DNA from: Candidatus Accumulibacter similis
GTDB lineage: Bacteria > Pseudomonadota > Gammaproteobacteria > Burkholderiales > Rhodocyclaceae
Length of the DNA: 64,000 bases
Reading direction: 5' to 3'
Assembly: GCA_013347225.1 (NCBI GenBank)
Contig: CP054595.1
Span: 4,274,415-4,338,414 of the forward strand
Positions 15,332 to 24,265 of this stretch are shown piece by piece. The notes beneath the pieces are model-generated. The model was not told the origin of the DNA and searched no databases. It saw only the letters and a program-made list of their open reading frames with translations. Numbering within the stretch: position 1 is the first letter of the stretch; the number at the start of each line of letters is the position of its first letter. Position numbers and translations under genes: made by a program.

Positions 15332-17094
15332 TCTTCGTGCGTGTCGATGAACTGTCGATCGGCTCCGTCCTTGACCACCAGGACATCCTCCATCACCAGG
15401 TACTGCAGGTCCGAGCCGAAGAACATGTTGAGTGCATCGGTCGGTGAGCAGATCATCGGCTCACCGCGGCGATTCAGAGAGGTATTCAGCACGACACCAT
15501 TGCCGGTGAGCCTCTCGAGTTCCAGCATCAGGTCATAGTAGCGTGGATTGAACTCGCGCCGCAGCACCTGCGCACGCGACGTGCCATCCTCATGCACGAC
15601 CTCGGGCACCCTCTCCTTCCAGCCTTTCGCCACCTCGAAAGTGAAGGTCATGAATGGTGCCGGATGCGTGCTGCCGAGCACCTGCGGCGCGACGGTATCG
15701 AGCATGCTCGGACAGAACGGGCGCCAGCGCTCGCGAAACTTGATCTGCGCGTTGATCCGGTCGGCGACCCCGGCAACGCTCGGGCAGCCAAGGATCGACC
15801 GGCCACCGAGCGCACGCGGTCCGAACTCCATCCTGCCCTGGAACCAGGCCACCGGATGGCCGGCTGTCAGCAGCCGCGCGACCCGCAGCGGGACCGCATC
15901 GAGCCGCTGCCACGCCGGCCTGGCAGGATGACGCGCGCAGGCGGCGATGACGTCCTCGTTGCTGTATGCCGGCCCGAGATAGACGTGCTCCATCTTCTCG
16001 ACCGCGACGCCACGCTGCACCGAGACGTAGGCCGCCGCGCCAACCGCCGTGCCGGCGTCACCGGAGGCCGGCTGGACAAAGAGTTCGCGCACGTCCGGAC
16101 GTGCAATGATCTTCTGATTGAGCTTGACGTTCAGCGCCCCGCCGCCGGAAAAGGCCAGGCGGCCCGTCTCCCGCAGGATGTCTCCCAGATAGTGGTCGAG
16201 CATCTGCAGCGACAGATCCTCGAACAGCTTCTGCATGCTCGCCGCGTAATGAATGTAGGGATCGTCGGCGACATCCCCCGCACGCTTCGGTCCCAGCCAG
16301 TCGACGAGCCGTGGCGAGAAGTAGTACCCCTTGCCGGCTTCCTTGTAACGGCGGAAGCCAATCACGTTGGCGTAGTGGGTATTGATCTTCAGTTCACCGT
16401 TCTCGAAGCGGGCAAGACGCGAGAAATCGTACCGTCCGGGATCGCCGTAGGGTGCCATTCCCATCACCTTGTACTCGCCGTCGAGCATCTCGAAACCCAG
16501 GTATTCGGTCAACGCACCGTACAATCCCCCCAGCGAATCCGGATCGTAGAACTCCTTGATCTTGTGGATCCTGCCGTTTTCGCCATAGCCGAAAAAGGTC
16601 GTCGCGTACTCGCCCTTGCCGTCGATGCCGAGGATCGCCGTCTTCTCCTGAAAGCCGGCGCAATGGTAGGCACTCGCGGCATGCGCGAGGTGGTGCTCGA
16701 CCGGCACGATGTCGGTCTTCCGCAGATCGAAACCCAGTTGCTGCAGACACCACTCGATCCGCCGGCGATAACGGTGAAAACGGCGGTTGCCGGTCAGGAT
16801 CGCGTCCAGCGCACGATCCGGAGCGTACCAGTAGCGCCGCGCATAGTGCCAGCGCGCTCGTCCAAACAAGGTGATCGGGGCAAAGGGTATCGCAACCGCG
16901 TCCACGTCGACCGGCCGGATGCCGGCGAAATCGAGGCAGAACTTTGCCGCCTCGTAGGGCATGCGGTTCTTGGCGTGCTTGTCGCGAACGAAACGCTCCT
17001 CCTCCGCGGCAGCGACCAACCTGCCGTCGCGGTAGAGAGCTGCCGACGGGTCGTGCGTCAGCGCGCCGGACAATCCGAGTAGGGTCAGTGCCAA
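15328..17094 (-). CDS. NodU/CmcH-family carbamoyltransferase
   Basis: A 588-residue O-carbamoyltransferase of the NodU/CmcH/TobZ family, which moves the carbamoyl group from carbamoyl phosphate through carbamoyl-adenylate to a hydroxyl group, often on a sugar. The Kae1-like N-terminal domain shows GLSGALTHDPSAAL (7-20), VEHHLAHAASAY (132-143) with the metal-binding histidines, GIDGKGEY, and a GGALNVKLN loop. The C-terminal domain shows GRMEFGPRALGGRSI and NTSLNRRGEP, conserved in the family. The start is a TTG at 17094 with no clear ribosome site; the family N-terminus begins there. It overlaps the next gene by four bases. The acceptor is not predictable from sequence. Confidence 0.92.
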   Translation of the reverse strand: MALTLLGLSGALTHDPSAALYRDGRLVAAAEEERFVRDKHAKNRMPYEAAKFCLDFAGIRPVDVDAVAIPFAPITLFGRARWHYARRYWYAPDRALDAILTGNRRFHRYRRRIEWCLQQLGFDLRKTDIVPVEHHLAHAASAYHCAGFQEKTAILGIDGKGEYATTFFGYGENGRIHKIKEFYDPDSLGGLYGALTEYLGFEMLDGEYKVMGMAPYGDPGRYDFSRLARFENGELKINTHYANVIGFRRYKEAGKGYYFSPRLVDWLGPKRAGDVADDPYIHYAASMQKLFEDLSLQMLDHYLGDILRETGRLAFSGGGALNVKLNQKIIARPDVRELFVQPASGDAGTAVGAAAYVSVQRGVAVEKMEHVYLGPAYSNEDVIAACARHPARPAWQRLDAVPLRVARLLTAGHPVAWFQGRMEFGPRALGGRSILGCPSVAGVADRINAQIKFRERWRPFCPSMLDTVAPQVLGSTHPAPFMTFTFEVAKGWKERVPEVVHEDGTSRAQVLRREFNPRYYDLMLELERLTGNGVVLNTSLNRRGEPMICSPTDALNMFFGSDLQYLVMEDVLVVKDGADRQFIDTHEE

Positions 17095-17243
17095 GATAGA
17101 GAGGTCTCAGAGGATCAGGTTTTCGGCCCGGTGGCCAGGCAGCTCGCGGCACCAGTCTGCGTGCCGCACAAGTATACCCGCCGCGGCCGCCCTGCGGTTC
17201 GCCGACGTAACGCGGCGGCGCGAAAAGCGCTGCCGCGTCACCC

Positions 17244-18119
17244 TCAGTAGGGACGTGGCTCGCCTTCCGGGCGCGTCTTGAAGCGCCGGTGCACCCAGTA
17301 GTACTGCTCCGGCATGCTGCGGATCGCCTCCTCGATCCAGGCATTCATGCGCGCCGTGTCCGCCTCGACATCGCGACTCGGGAAATCCTGCCACGGTTCG
17401 CCGACCGTCACCAGGTAGCCCGCGGCGCCGGGCAGGATGCGCGTCAGACAGGGAACGACGGTGGCGCCCGCCAGTCGCGCCAGCCGCGACAGACCGGGCA
17501 CGGTCGCCGTCTGCACTCCAAAGAAGGGCACGAAGATCGAGTCTCGGCGCCCGAAATCCATGTCCGGCAGGTAGTAGAGCGGCCGCCCGGCCTTCATCGC
17601 CCGGACGCTGGCCCGCACGGGCTCCTGCCGCGACAGCAGCAACTGGTCACCAAAACGCTGGCGACCACGAAGCAACAGGCGATCGAAGACGCGATTCGAC
17701 TGCACGGCGTAGATGCTCGCACAGTCGAAACGCATGGCGATCGCCGCACCGCCGGCGTCGAGTCCGACGAAGTGCGGCGTCAGCATCAGCACCGGCCGCC
17801 CCGCTTCGACCAGGGTCCGCAGGTGGTCGTCGCCGACGACTGTGATCAGGCGCGACAGACGCTCGGTGCTCGCCCACCAGAGCAGGCTGCGTTCGAGCAT
17901 GCTGCGTCCGAGCACCCTGAAATGGGCGCGAGCCAGCTGCTTGCGCTGCTCTTCCGGGAGTTCCGGAAAGCACAGACGGAGGTTCACCAGGACGATGTGG
18001 CGGCGGCGTCGGCCGAGGTGGAAGGAAAGGCTGCCCAGCGCGTTGCCACAGCGCGACAGCACAGGCAGCGGCAACCAGTGCAGCAGCCAGAGCAGCCCGA
18101 CCGCCAATCGACTCAGCAT
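17244..18119 (-). CDS. LpxL/HtrB-like lysophospholipid acyltransferase
   Basis: A 291-residue membrane-bound acyltransferase of the late lipid A acyltransferase family. An N-terminal hydrophobic helix (residues 5-20) precedes the LPLAT domain. The family's H-x(4)-D signature is visible as HFVGLDAG near residue 118, with the second block near YLPDMDFG. Such enzymes add a secondary acyl chain to lipid A or an analogous lipid. The ATG at 18119 is preferred to the TTG at 18158 because GGACAGGC precedes it and it puts the membrane helix at the N-terminus. It follows hom by 111 bp. Confidence 0.87.
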   Translation of the reverse strand: MLSRLAVGLLWLLHWLPLPVLSRCGNALGSLSFHLGRRRRHIVLVNLRLCFPELPEEQRKQLARAHFRVLGRSMLERSLLWWASTERLSRLITVVGDDHLRTLVEAGRPVLMLTPHFVGLDAGGAAIAMRFDCASIYAVQSNRVFDRLLLRGRQRFGDQLLLSRQEPVRASVRAMKAGRPLYYLPDMDFGRRDSIFVPFFGVQTATVPGLSRLARLAGATVVPCLTRILPGAAGYLVTVGEPWQDFPSRDVEADTARMNAWIEEAIRSMPEQYYWVHRRFKTRPEGEPRPY

Positions 18120-18230
18120 GCCTGTCCGCCGCTCGGCTCGCCACTTGGCCGCAGACAACCGCCGTCGAGGCCGAGCGGCAGGAGACGGCGACCCTGCCAG
18201 CCGCCAGCTGGACTGCGCTCGATCACTGGG

Positions 18231-19541
18231 CTAGAGCAGTTCCTCCAGGCGCAGCCGGATGATGCGCCCACGCACCGCTGCCAGTGACTCGATGCCGGCA
18301 ATCGCCGTATCGACCTGCCGTTCGCGCGTCTTGTGGGTCAGCATGATGATGTCGGTCTGCTCCTCGCCCGCGCCCGGTTCGCGCTGGATCATGGCGACGA
18401 TCGAGATGCCGTTGTCCGCCAGAAGCCTCGTCACGTCCGCCAACACCCCCGGCCGGTCCTCGACGCGCAGGCGCAGGTAATAGCTGCTGACCACGGCGGA
18501 GATCGGCAGGATCGCCAGATCGACCATGGCATCGGGCTGAAACGCGAGGTGCGGTACGCGGTGTTCGGGGTCTGCGGTGTGCATGCGGGTGACGTCGACC
18601 AAGTCGGCGATGACTGCCGAAGCGGTCGGTTCGGCGCCGGCGCCCTTGCCGTAGTAGAGCGTCGCGCCGACCGCATCGCCCTTGACCAGGACCGCGTTCA
18701 TCGCCCCTTCGACATTGGCGATCAGTCGCCTGGCCGGAATCAGCGTCGGGTGCACGCGCAGCTCGACCCCCTCGTCGGTCCGCTTGGTGATGCCGAGCAG
18801 CTTGATCCGGTAACCGAGCTGTTCGGCGTAGCGGATGTCGGCCGCGTCAAGCTGGCTGATGCCCTCGATGTGCGCCTTGTCGAAGTTCATCGCGTTGCCG
18901 AAGGCGATTGCCGACATGATGCTGAGCTTGTGCGCCGCATCCACCCCCTCGACATCGAAAGTCGGATCGGCCTCGGCGTAACCGAGGCGCTGCGCCTCCT
19001 GCAATACCGCTGCGAACGACAGCCCCTTGTCGCGCATCTCGGAGAGGATGAAATTGGTCGTGCCGTTGATGATGCCGGCGATCCATTCGATGCGGTTCGC
19101 CGTCAGGCCTTCGCGCAACGCCTTGATGATCGGGATGCCACCAGCAACCGCCGCTTCGAAGGCCACCATCACCCCCTTGTCGCGGGCGGCAGCGAAAATC
19201 TCGTTACCATGTTTGGCTAGCAGCGCCTTGTTGGCCGTCACCACGTGCTTGCCGTTGGCGATGGCCTGCAGGACAAGTTCCCGGGCCACATCATAGCCGC
19301 CGATCAGCTCGACGACGATGTCCACCTCGGGATCGCCGACGACGGCAAAGGCGTCGTCGGTCACCCGACAGGCACCGGCGGTCAGCTCCCGCGCCCGGTC
19401 CGGATTGCGGTCGGCGACGACCGTGATGCGAATCGGTCGGCCAGCACGGCGGGCGATCTCCTCGCCGTTGCGGCGGAGTACCGAGAACGTCCCGCCGCCG
19501 ACGGTGCCGATGCCAATTAATCCAACGTTGATAGCTTTCAT
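18231..19541 (-). CDS. hom: homoserine dehydrogenase
   Basis: It reduces aspartate semialdehyde to homoserine, the branch to threonine and methionine. The 436-residue protein has an N-terminal Rossmann fold (GLIGIGTVGGGTF, 7-19), the catalytic domain with the family block GVDAAHKLSIM and YYGKGAGAEPTASAV, and a C-terminal ACT domain (about 350-430, RVEDRPGVLADVTRLL) for feedback by threonine. The ATG at 19541 is chosen because the family N-terminus begins there; the open frame further upstream lies inside the aminotransferase gene. The threonine synthase gene that often follows hom is absent. metX lies 40 kb away and could use its product. Confidence 0.96.
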   Translation of the reverse strand: MKAINVGLIGIGTVGGGTFSVLRRNGEEIARRAGRPIRITVVADRNPDRARELTAGACRVTDDAFAVVGDPEVDIVVELIGGYDVARELVLQAIANGKHVVTANKALLAKHGNEIFAAARDKGVMVAFEAAVAGGIPIIKALREGLTANRIEWIAGIINGTTNFILSEMRDKGLSFAAVLQEAQRLGYAEADPTFDVEGVDAAHKLSIMSAIAFGNAMNFDKAHIEGISQLDAADIRYAEQLGYRIKLLGITKRTDEGVELRVHPTLIPARRLIANVEGAMNAVLVKGDAVGATLYYGKGAGAEPTASAVIADLVDVTRMHTADPEHRVPHLAFQPDAMVDLAILPISAVVSSYYLRLRVEDRPGVLADVTRLLADNGISIVAMIQREPGAGEEQTDIIMLTHKTRERQVDTAIAGIESLAAVRGRIIRLRLEELL

Positions 19542-19609
19542 GGAGCAGTCAGAAGTAAGGGTTGTCGAGAACCTGCGGGCGCCACTCCTGGCAGCGCAGG
19601 CGCCGCCTC

Positions 19610-20842
19610 CTATGCCGCCGTTCCGGCCCGCTTGCGATAGCCCGCGAGGAAACGGGCGATGCGTCCAATGGCCTCGCGCAGGTCGTCTTCGTAGGGCAGG
19701 AAGACGAGGCGGAAGTGGTCCGGCGCCGGCCAGTTGAAGCCGCTGCCCTGCACCAGCAGGACACGTTCCTCGGCCAGCAACTCGGCGATGAAATCCTGGT
19801 CGTTGGCAATCGGATAGATCTCCGGATCGAGACGGGGAAACATGTACAGCGCCGCCTTCGGCTTGACGCAGGCGACGCCGGGAATGGCCGTGATCAGCGC
19901 ATGCGCGAGGTCGCGCTGACGGCACATGCGACCGCCCGGCGCCACCAGGTCGTCGATGCTCTGGTAACCGCCAAGCGCGGTCTGAATCGCGTGCTGCGCC
20001 GGGACGTTGGCGCACAGGCGCATCGACGCCAGCATGTCGAGGCCCTCGATGTAATCGCGCGCGCTGCGCAGATCGCCGGAAACGACCATCCAGCCAGCCC
20101 GATAGCCGCAGGATCGATAGTTCTTGGAGAGACCGTTGAAGGTCACGGTCAGCACATCCTCGGACAGCGAAGCGATGGCCGTATGCGTTTCGCCGTCGTA
20201 CAGCACCTTGTCGTACACCTCGTCGGTGTAGATGATCAGGCCGTGTGCCCGGGCAATCGCCACCAGCTCGCGCAACAGGCTTTCGGGATAGAGGGCGCCG
20301 GTCGGGTTGTTCGGGTTGATGACCACGAGCGCCCGCGTTCGCGGCGTGATCTTCGCCCGCAGATCGTCGAGATCCGGCAGCCAGCCGTTTGCCTCGTCGC
20401 AGAGGTAGTGCCGCGGCGTACCGCTCGAAAGGCTCACCGCCGCCGTCCACAACGGGTAGTCTGGCGCCGGCACGAGAACCTCGTCACCGCTGTTGAGCAG
20501 GGCGTTCATCGCCATCACGATCAGTTCGGAGACGCCATTGCCGATGTAGATGTCTTCGAGCGTCACGCCCTTGATGTGTTTCTGCTGCGTGTAATGCATC
20601 ACCGCCTTGCGTGCCGCGAAGATCCCCTTCGAATCCGCATAGCCGGCGGCGCCCGGCAGGTTGCGGATCATGTCGAGCTGGATTTCCTCCGGCGCGTCAA
20701 AGCCGAAGGCGGCCAGGTTGCCGATGTTCAGCTTGATGATGTGATGCCCTTCGTCCTCCATCTGTTTCGCCCGCTGCAGCACGGCGCCACGGATGTCATA
20801 GCAGACGTTGTCGAGCTTGTTCGATTTCAATACCGTCTTCAT
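19610..20842 (-). CDS. AlaA/AlaT-like alanine aminotransferase
   Basis: A 410-residue class I/II pyridoxal-phosphate aminotransferase resembling E. coli AlaA (YfbQ), which makes alanine from pyruvate and glutamate. NPNNPTGALYP near residue 170 and YTDEVYDKV near 200 surround the cofactor, and FNGLSKNYRSCGYRAGW near 235-251 contains the Schiff-base lysine. The ATG at 20842 is preferred because MKTVLKSNKLDNVCYDIRG is the family N-terminus. It is between a second aminotransferase (10 bp upstream) and hom (68 bp downstream), consistent with one operon for pyruvate- and aspartate-family amino acids. Confidence 0.9.
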   Translation of the reverse strand: MKTVLKSNKLDNVCYDIRGAVLQRAKQMEDEGHHIIKLNIGNLAAFGFDAPEEIQLDMIRNLPGAAGYADSKGIFAARKAVMHYTQQKHIKGVTLEDIYIGNGVSELIVMAMNALLNSGDEVLVPAPDYPLWTAAVSLSSGTPRHYLCDEANGWLPDLDDLRAKITPRTRALVVINPNNPTGALYPESLLRELVAIARAHGLIIYTDEVYDKVLYDGETHTAIASLSEDVLTVTFNGLSKNYRSCGYRAGWMVVSGDLRSARDYIEGLDMLASMRLCANVPAQHAIQTALGGYQSIDDLVAPGGRMCRQRDLAHALITAIPGVACVKPKAALYMFPRLDPEIYPIANDQDFIAELLAEERVLLVQGSGFNWPAPDHFRLVFLPYEDDLREAIGRIARFLAGYRKRAGTAA

Positions 20843-20852
20843 CGTCCCGGCC

Positions 20853-22037
20853 TCAGAGCTGGCCATCCTTCCTGAACATGTCCTTGATGCCGCGCACCGC
20901 CTGGCGCGTCCGCTCCTCGTTCTCGATCAGCGCAAAGCGGACGTGATCATCGCCGTACTCGCCGAAACCGACGCCCGGCGACACCGCGACCCGTGCCTCG
21001 GCGAGCAGCTTCTTGGAAAACTCCAGCGAACCCAGCGGCCGATAGGCTTCCGGGATCCTCGCCCAGATGTACATCGAGGCGCGCGGTACCTCGACCATCC
21101 AGCCGGCCTCGTGCAGTCCCTTGGCCAGCACGTTGCGACGCCCCTGATAGAGCTGGCGGGCTTCCTCGACACATTGCTGCGGACCGTCGAGGGCGATCAC
21201 CGACGCCACCTGTATCGGCGTGAAGGTGCCATAGTCATGGTAGCTCTTGATCCGCACCAGCGCGTGACACAGTTCCTGGTTGCCCACCATGTAACCGACC
21301 CGCCAGCCGGCCATGTTGTAACTCTTCGACATGGTGAAGAACTCGACGGCGACGTCACGCGCGCCGTCGACCTGCATGATCGACGGCGCCTGGTAACCGT
21401 CGAAGACGATGTCGGCATAGGCGAGGTCGTGCACCACCAGGATGTCGTGCTGCCTGGCGAGGGCGACGATGCGCTCGAAGAACTGCAGGTCGACACAGCG
21501 CGCCGTCGGGTTGCTCGGAAAGCCGAGAATCATCATCTTCGGCTTCGGGATCGACTCGCGGATCGCGCGCTGCACTTCCTCGATGAAATCGACCTCCGGC
21601 GTCATCCGCACCGAGCGGATGTCGGCACCGGCGATGATCGCACCGTAGATGTGAATCGGGTAGGACGGATTGGGCACCAGGACGGTATCGCCACGGTCAA
21701 GCGTCGCCAGCATCAGGTGCGCCAGTCCCTCCTTCGAGCCGATCGTCACCACCGCCTCGGTTTCCGGGTCGAAGCTGACGTCGTAGCGCCGCTGGTACCA
21801 GTCACAGATCGCGCGCCGCAGACGCGGGATCCCCTTCGAAATCGAGTATCCGTGCGTGTTCTCCCGCAGCGCCGCTTCCACCAGCTTGTCGGTGATGTGC
21901 TGCGGCGTCGGTCCGTCCGGGTTGCCCATGCTCATGTCGATGATGTCCTCGCCACGGCGGCGGGCGGCCATCTTCAGCTCGCTGGTGATACTGAAGACAT
22001 ACGGTGGCAGGCGTTTGATGCGGGAGAACTCTCTCAT
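20853..22037 (-). CDS. alaC: AlaC-like alanine aminotransferase
   Basis: A 394-residue class I/II aminotransferase close to E. coli AlaC (YfdZ). Typical blocks are SMGNPDGPTP near residue 36, TIGSKEGLAHL near 100, FPSNPTA near 175, DLAYADIVFDG near 205 and the lysine-bearing TMSKSYNMAGWRVG near 235. The ATG at 22037 is chosen as the family start. It is first of three co-directional genes (alaC, alaA-like, hom) with short spacings. Its start lies 148 bp from the divergent Mth938-like gene, so the promoters probably share that gap. Confidence 0.92.
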   Translation of the reverse strand: MREFSRIKRLPPYVFSITSELKMAARRRGEDIIDMSMGNPDGPTPQHITDKLVEAALRENTHGYSISKGIPRLRRAICDWYQRRYDVSFDPETEAVVTIGSKEGLAHLMLATLDRGDTVLVPNPSYPIHIYGAIIAGADIRSVRMTPEVDFIEEVQRAIRESIPKPKMMILGFPSNPTARCVDLQFFERIVALARQHDILVVHDLAYADIVFDGYQAPSIMQVDGARDVAVEFFTMSKSYNMAGWRVGYMVGNQELCHALVRIKSYHDYGTFTPIQVASVIALDGPQQCVEEARQLYQGRRNVLAKGLHEAGWMVEVPRASMYIWARIPEAYRPLGSLEFSKKLLAEARVAVSPGVGFGEYGDDHVRFALIENEERTRQAVRGIKDMFRKDGQL

Positions 22038-22147
22038 GGTCGAGACTCGGGAGGTGATCGGCGACAACGGCCCGTGCCGTTCAAGCGACGGGGCGGCGCC
22101 CGACAGCCGCCGCAACCGGCGAAGCCGAACGCGATCGGCAAAAAAGC

Positions 22148-22153
22148 TATAAT
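22148..22153 (+). promoter_or_regulatory. consensus -10 box for the Mth938-like gene
   Basis: TATAAT, a perfect sigma-70 -10 hexamer, lies 33 bp before the ATG at 22186, so the leader would be short (about 25 bases). The -35 region at 17 bp spacing (CCGAAC) is weak. Confidence 0.5.
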
Positions 22154-22185
22154 CCTACTTCAACGACCGCTGCGCCGCAATTTCG

Positions 22186-22557
22186 ATGAAGCTTCAGAGC
22201 ACCAGGGCAGAGCACCTCAATACCTTCACCGCCTACGGCGACGGATACGTCAGCGTGAACGGTGTCCGCCACGCGTACAACCTGGCGGTGCTGCCCGACC
22301 GCCTGCTGCCGGAATGGACGCTGGCCAACTTCGAAACGCTCAGCCTCGCCGACTTCGAACTGCTCGCCGGTCTCGACGCCGACATCGTTCTCCTCGGTAC
22401 CGGCAAGCGGCTGCGCTTTCCCAGGCCCGAACTGCTGCAACCGCTCGTCAATGTACAGCGGGGGCTCGAGGTCATGGATCTGGCGGCAGCCTGCCGTACC
22501 TACAATATCCTCGTCGGCGAAGGACGTCGGGTCGCCGCCGGCCTGCTCATTGCCTGA
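22186..22557 (+). CDS. Mth938-like (DUF498/Xcc1710) protein
   Basis: A 123-residue single-domain protein of the Mth938-like superfamily. The central pattern (SLADFELLAGLDADIVLLGTG, split by me as about residues 51-71) followed by LRFP and a late MDLAAACRTYNIL (about 96-108) is characteristic. The family includes mitochondrial complex I assembly factor NDUFAF3 and many bacterial members of unknown function. It lies 54 bp before an ArnD-like deacetylase gene on the same strand, probably in one transcript. Confidence 0.88.
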   Translation: MKLQSTRAEHLNTFTAYGDGYVSVNGVRHAYNLAVLPDRLLPEWTLANFETLSLADFELLAGLDADIVLLGTGKRLRFPRPELLQPLVNVQRGLEVMDLAAACRTYNILVGEGRRVAAGLLIA

Positions 22558-22611
22558 ACGCGCGCAGCGCCCGGCTGGCCCAGAGCAGCCCATGCCCGAC
22601 CCTGGCGGGCG

Positions 22612-23490
22612 ATGAAGCGGATCGCCCTCAAGATCGATGTCGGCAGCTACCACGGTACGCTCAACGGTGTCCCGGCGCTGGTCGACCTGCTGCGGCGGCA
22701 GGGGGCGGCTGCCAGCTTCTTCTTCTCCTTCGGTCCGGACCGCGGCGGACGCGAGTCGCGGCGGCTGTCGCCGGCGAAGTACCACGATCGCCTGTCGCGA
22801 CTCTACGGCCTGCTGCTGCCGGCACCGCGAATCGGCGTGCGCTGCGTCGACAGCATGCGGCAGGCGCGCGACTGCGGCTTCGAGGTGGCGGTGCACGCAT
22901 GGGACCGCGTGCGCTGGGAAACCCGCCTGCCGACCGCCGACAAGGCCTGGATCGAGGCCGAGATGACGCAGGCCTGCCGGCGATTCAGCGACATCTTCGG
23001 CGAGCAGCCGTACGCCTGGGCCGCGCCCGGCTGGCGGACGAACCGCCATGCATTGCGCCTGACGCAGCGCCTTGGCTTCTGTTACGCCAGTGATTGCCGC
23101 GGGACATCGCCGTTCATCCCGGTCATCGACGGCGAGATCGTCCTCTGTCCGCAGTTGCCGACGACGCTGCCGACGATCGACGAGTTGCTGGCGACCGGCT
23201 CGACGTCGGTCGAAGAGGCGGTCGAGCAATTGGTTGAAGAGCCGTCGCGCGTCGCCGGCGACCACGTCTTCACGCTGCGCGCCGAACTCGAGGGAATGTG
23301 TTTCCTCGCTGCGTTCGAACGTCTCCTCATCGCCTGGAAAACCCGTGACCATGAGCTGTTGACCCTGCGCGAGTTGATCGGCTCGCGCAACATCGTCACC
23401 CTGCCACGGCATGAGGTCGTCTTCACCGGCGTCCCCGGACGCCCCGGCCAGCGCATGGTGCAGGGAAAGATTTTCCTGCCGCCCGAATGA
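22612..23490 (+). CDS. ArnD-like polysaccharide deacetylase family protein
   Basis: A 292-residue NodB-fold hydrolase most like ArnD, the deformylase that acts on 4-deoxy-4-formamido-L-arabinose attached to undecaprenyl phosphate. KIDVGSYHGT near residue 7 carries the general-base Asp, ASFFFSFGPD near 34 is the second motif, EVAVHAWDRVRW near 97-108 supplies metal-binding His, and WAAPGWRTN near 135 and YASDCRGTSPF near 155 are family hallmarks. Later HVFTLRAELEGM matches the ArnD C-terminal motif. No other arn gene is within the window, so participation in aminoarabinose transfer is an inference only. Confidence 0.85.
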   Translation: MKRIALKIDVGSYHGTLNGVPALVDLLRRQGAAASFFFSFGPDRGGRESRRLSPAKYHDRLSRLYGLLLPAPRIGVRCVDSMRQARDCGFEVAVHAWDRVRWETRLPTADKAWIEAEMTQACRRFSDIFGEQPYAWAAPGWRTNRHALRLTQRLGFCYASDCRGTSPFIPVIDGEIVLCPQLPTTLPTIDELLATGSTSVEEAVEQLVEEPSRVAGDHVFTLRAELEGMCFLAAFERLLIAWKTRDHELLTLRELIGSRNIVTLPRHEVVFTGVPGRPGQRMVQGKIFLPPE

Positions 23491-23511
23491 AAAGGGCGGC
23501 CGCAGCCGCCC
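23490..23511 (-). terminator. intrinsic terminator after the Bax-inhibitor-1 gene
   Basis: Read on the minus strand, a 7-bp perfect GC stem (GGGCGGC, loop TGCG, GCCGCCC) is followed directly by TTTT. It lies 23-44 bp after the stop codon at 23534. A separate 12-bp perfect palindrome, CTGCGGCCGCAG, lies at 23518-23529. The hairpin overlaps the last codon of the convergent ArnD-like gene. Confidence 0.7.
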
Positions 23512-23533
23512 CCTCGCCTGCGGCCGCAGTCGC

Positions 23534-24226
23534 TCAGTCGCGGTCGCCGCTGAGGGCCATCAGCAGGTTCAGCAAACTGACGAAGACATTGTAGATGTCG
23601 AGGTACACCGCCAGTGTCGCCGAGATGTAGTTGTCCTCGCCACCGGTGACGATGCGGCTGATGTCGTAGAGGATGTAGGCCGAGAACACCATCACGGCGA
23701 TCGCTGAAATGGTCAGCGACAGAGCCGGAATCTGGAAGAAGATGTTGGCCACCGCTGCCAGCAGGACGACGATCATGCCGATGAAGAGAAACTTGCCCAT
23801 GAAGCTGAAGTCCTTCTTCGTGACCGTCGCGATCCCGGCAAGGGAGAAGAAGATCACGCCCGTTCCACCGGCCGCCATGGCGATCAGAGAACCGCCATTG
23901 CTGAAGCCCAGCGCCACCTGCAGGATGCGCGACAGCATCAGCCCCATGAAGAAGGTGAAAGCCAGCAGCAGCACGACCCCCATGCCACTGTTCTTGGTTC
24001 GCTCGATGCCCCACATGAAACCGAAGGCGATCGCGAGAAAGAGCAGGAACGACAGGAGCGGACTGCCGGCAAGGAACGAGAATTGCAGTTGTACGCCGAC
24101 CAGTGCGCCAACCACCGTCGGCAGCATGGTCAGTGCGAGCAGCATGAAGGTGTTGCGCAGCACGCGGTTCTGCTGTAGCGACAGGGTCGCAGTCTGCTGA
24201 GCGCTCATCTGATACTGGGGTTGCAT
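23534..24226 (-). CDS. Bax inhibitor-1/YccA-family membrane protein
   Basis: A 230-residue protein with seven hydrophobic segments, of the BI-1/YccA family. Members in bacteria include YccA, which binds and restrains the FtsH protease, and YbhL; calcium leak activity is known for BsYetJ. The N-terminus is a short polar Gln-rich segment, followed by helices from about residue 25 to 225. The late ILYDISRIVTGGEDNYISATLAVYLD region (about 190-215, described in pieces) carries the conserved acidic residues of the family. AGGAGG lies just before the ATG. It has its own promoter and terminator, so it appears to be a single-gene unit. Confidence 0.92.
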   Translation of the reverse strand: MQPQYQMSAQQTATLSLQQNRVLRNTFMLLALTMLPTVVGALVGVQLQFSFLAGSPLLSFLLFLAIAFGFMWGIERTKNSGMGVVLLLAFTFFMGLMLSRILQVALGFSNGGSLIAMAAGGTGVIFFSLAGIATVTKKDFSFMGKFLFIGMIVVLLAAVANIFFQIPALSLTISAIAVMVFSAYILYDISRIVTGGEDNYISATLAVYLDIYNVFVSLLNLLMALSGDRD

Positions 24227-24265
24227 GTTCTTCCTCCTGAGTGTCGAAATGCGATTACGCGACTA

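Noticed and set aside
23518..23529. 12-bp perfect palindrome CTGCGGCCGCAG as a protein-binding site
   Set aside because: It lies in a GC-rich 3' end next to a terminator hairpin and is more simply part of the termination region.
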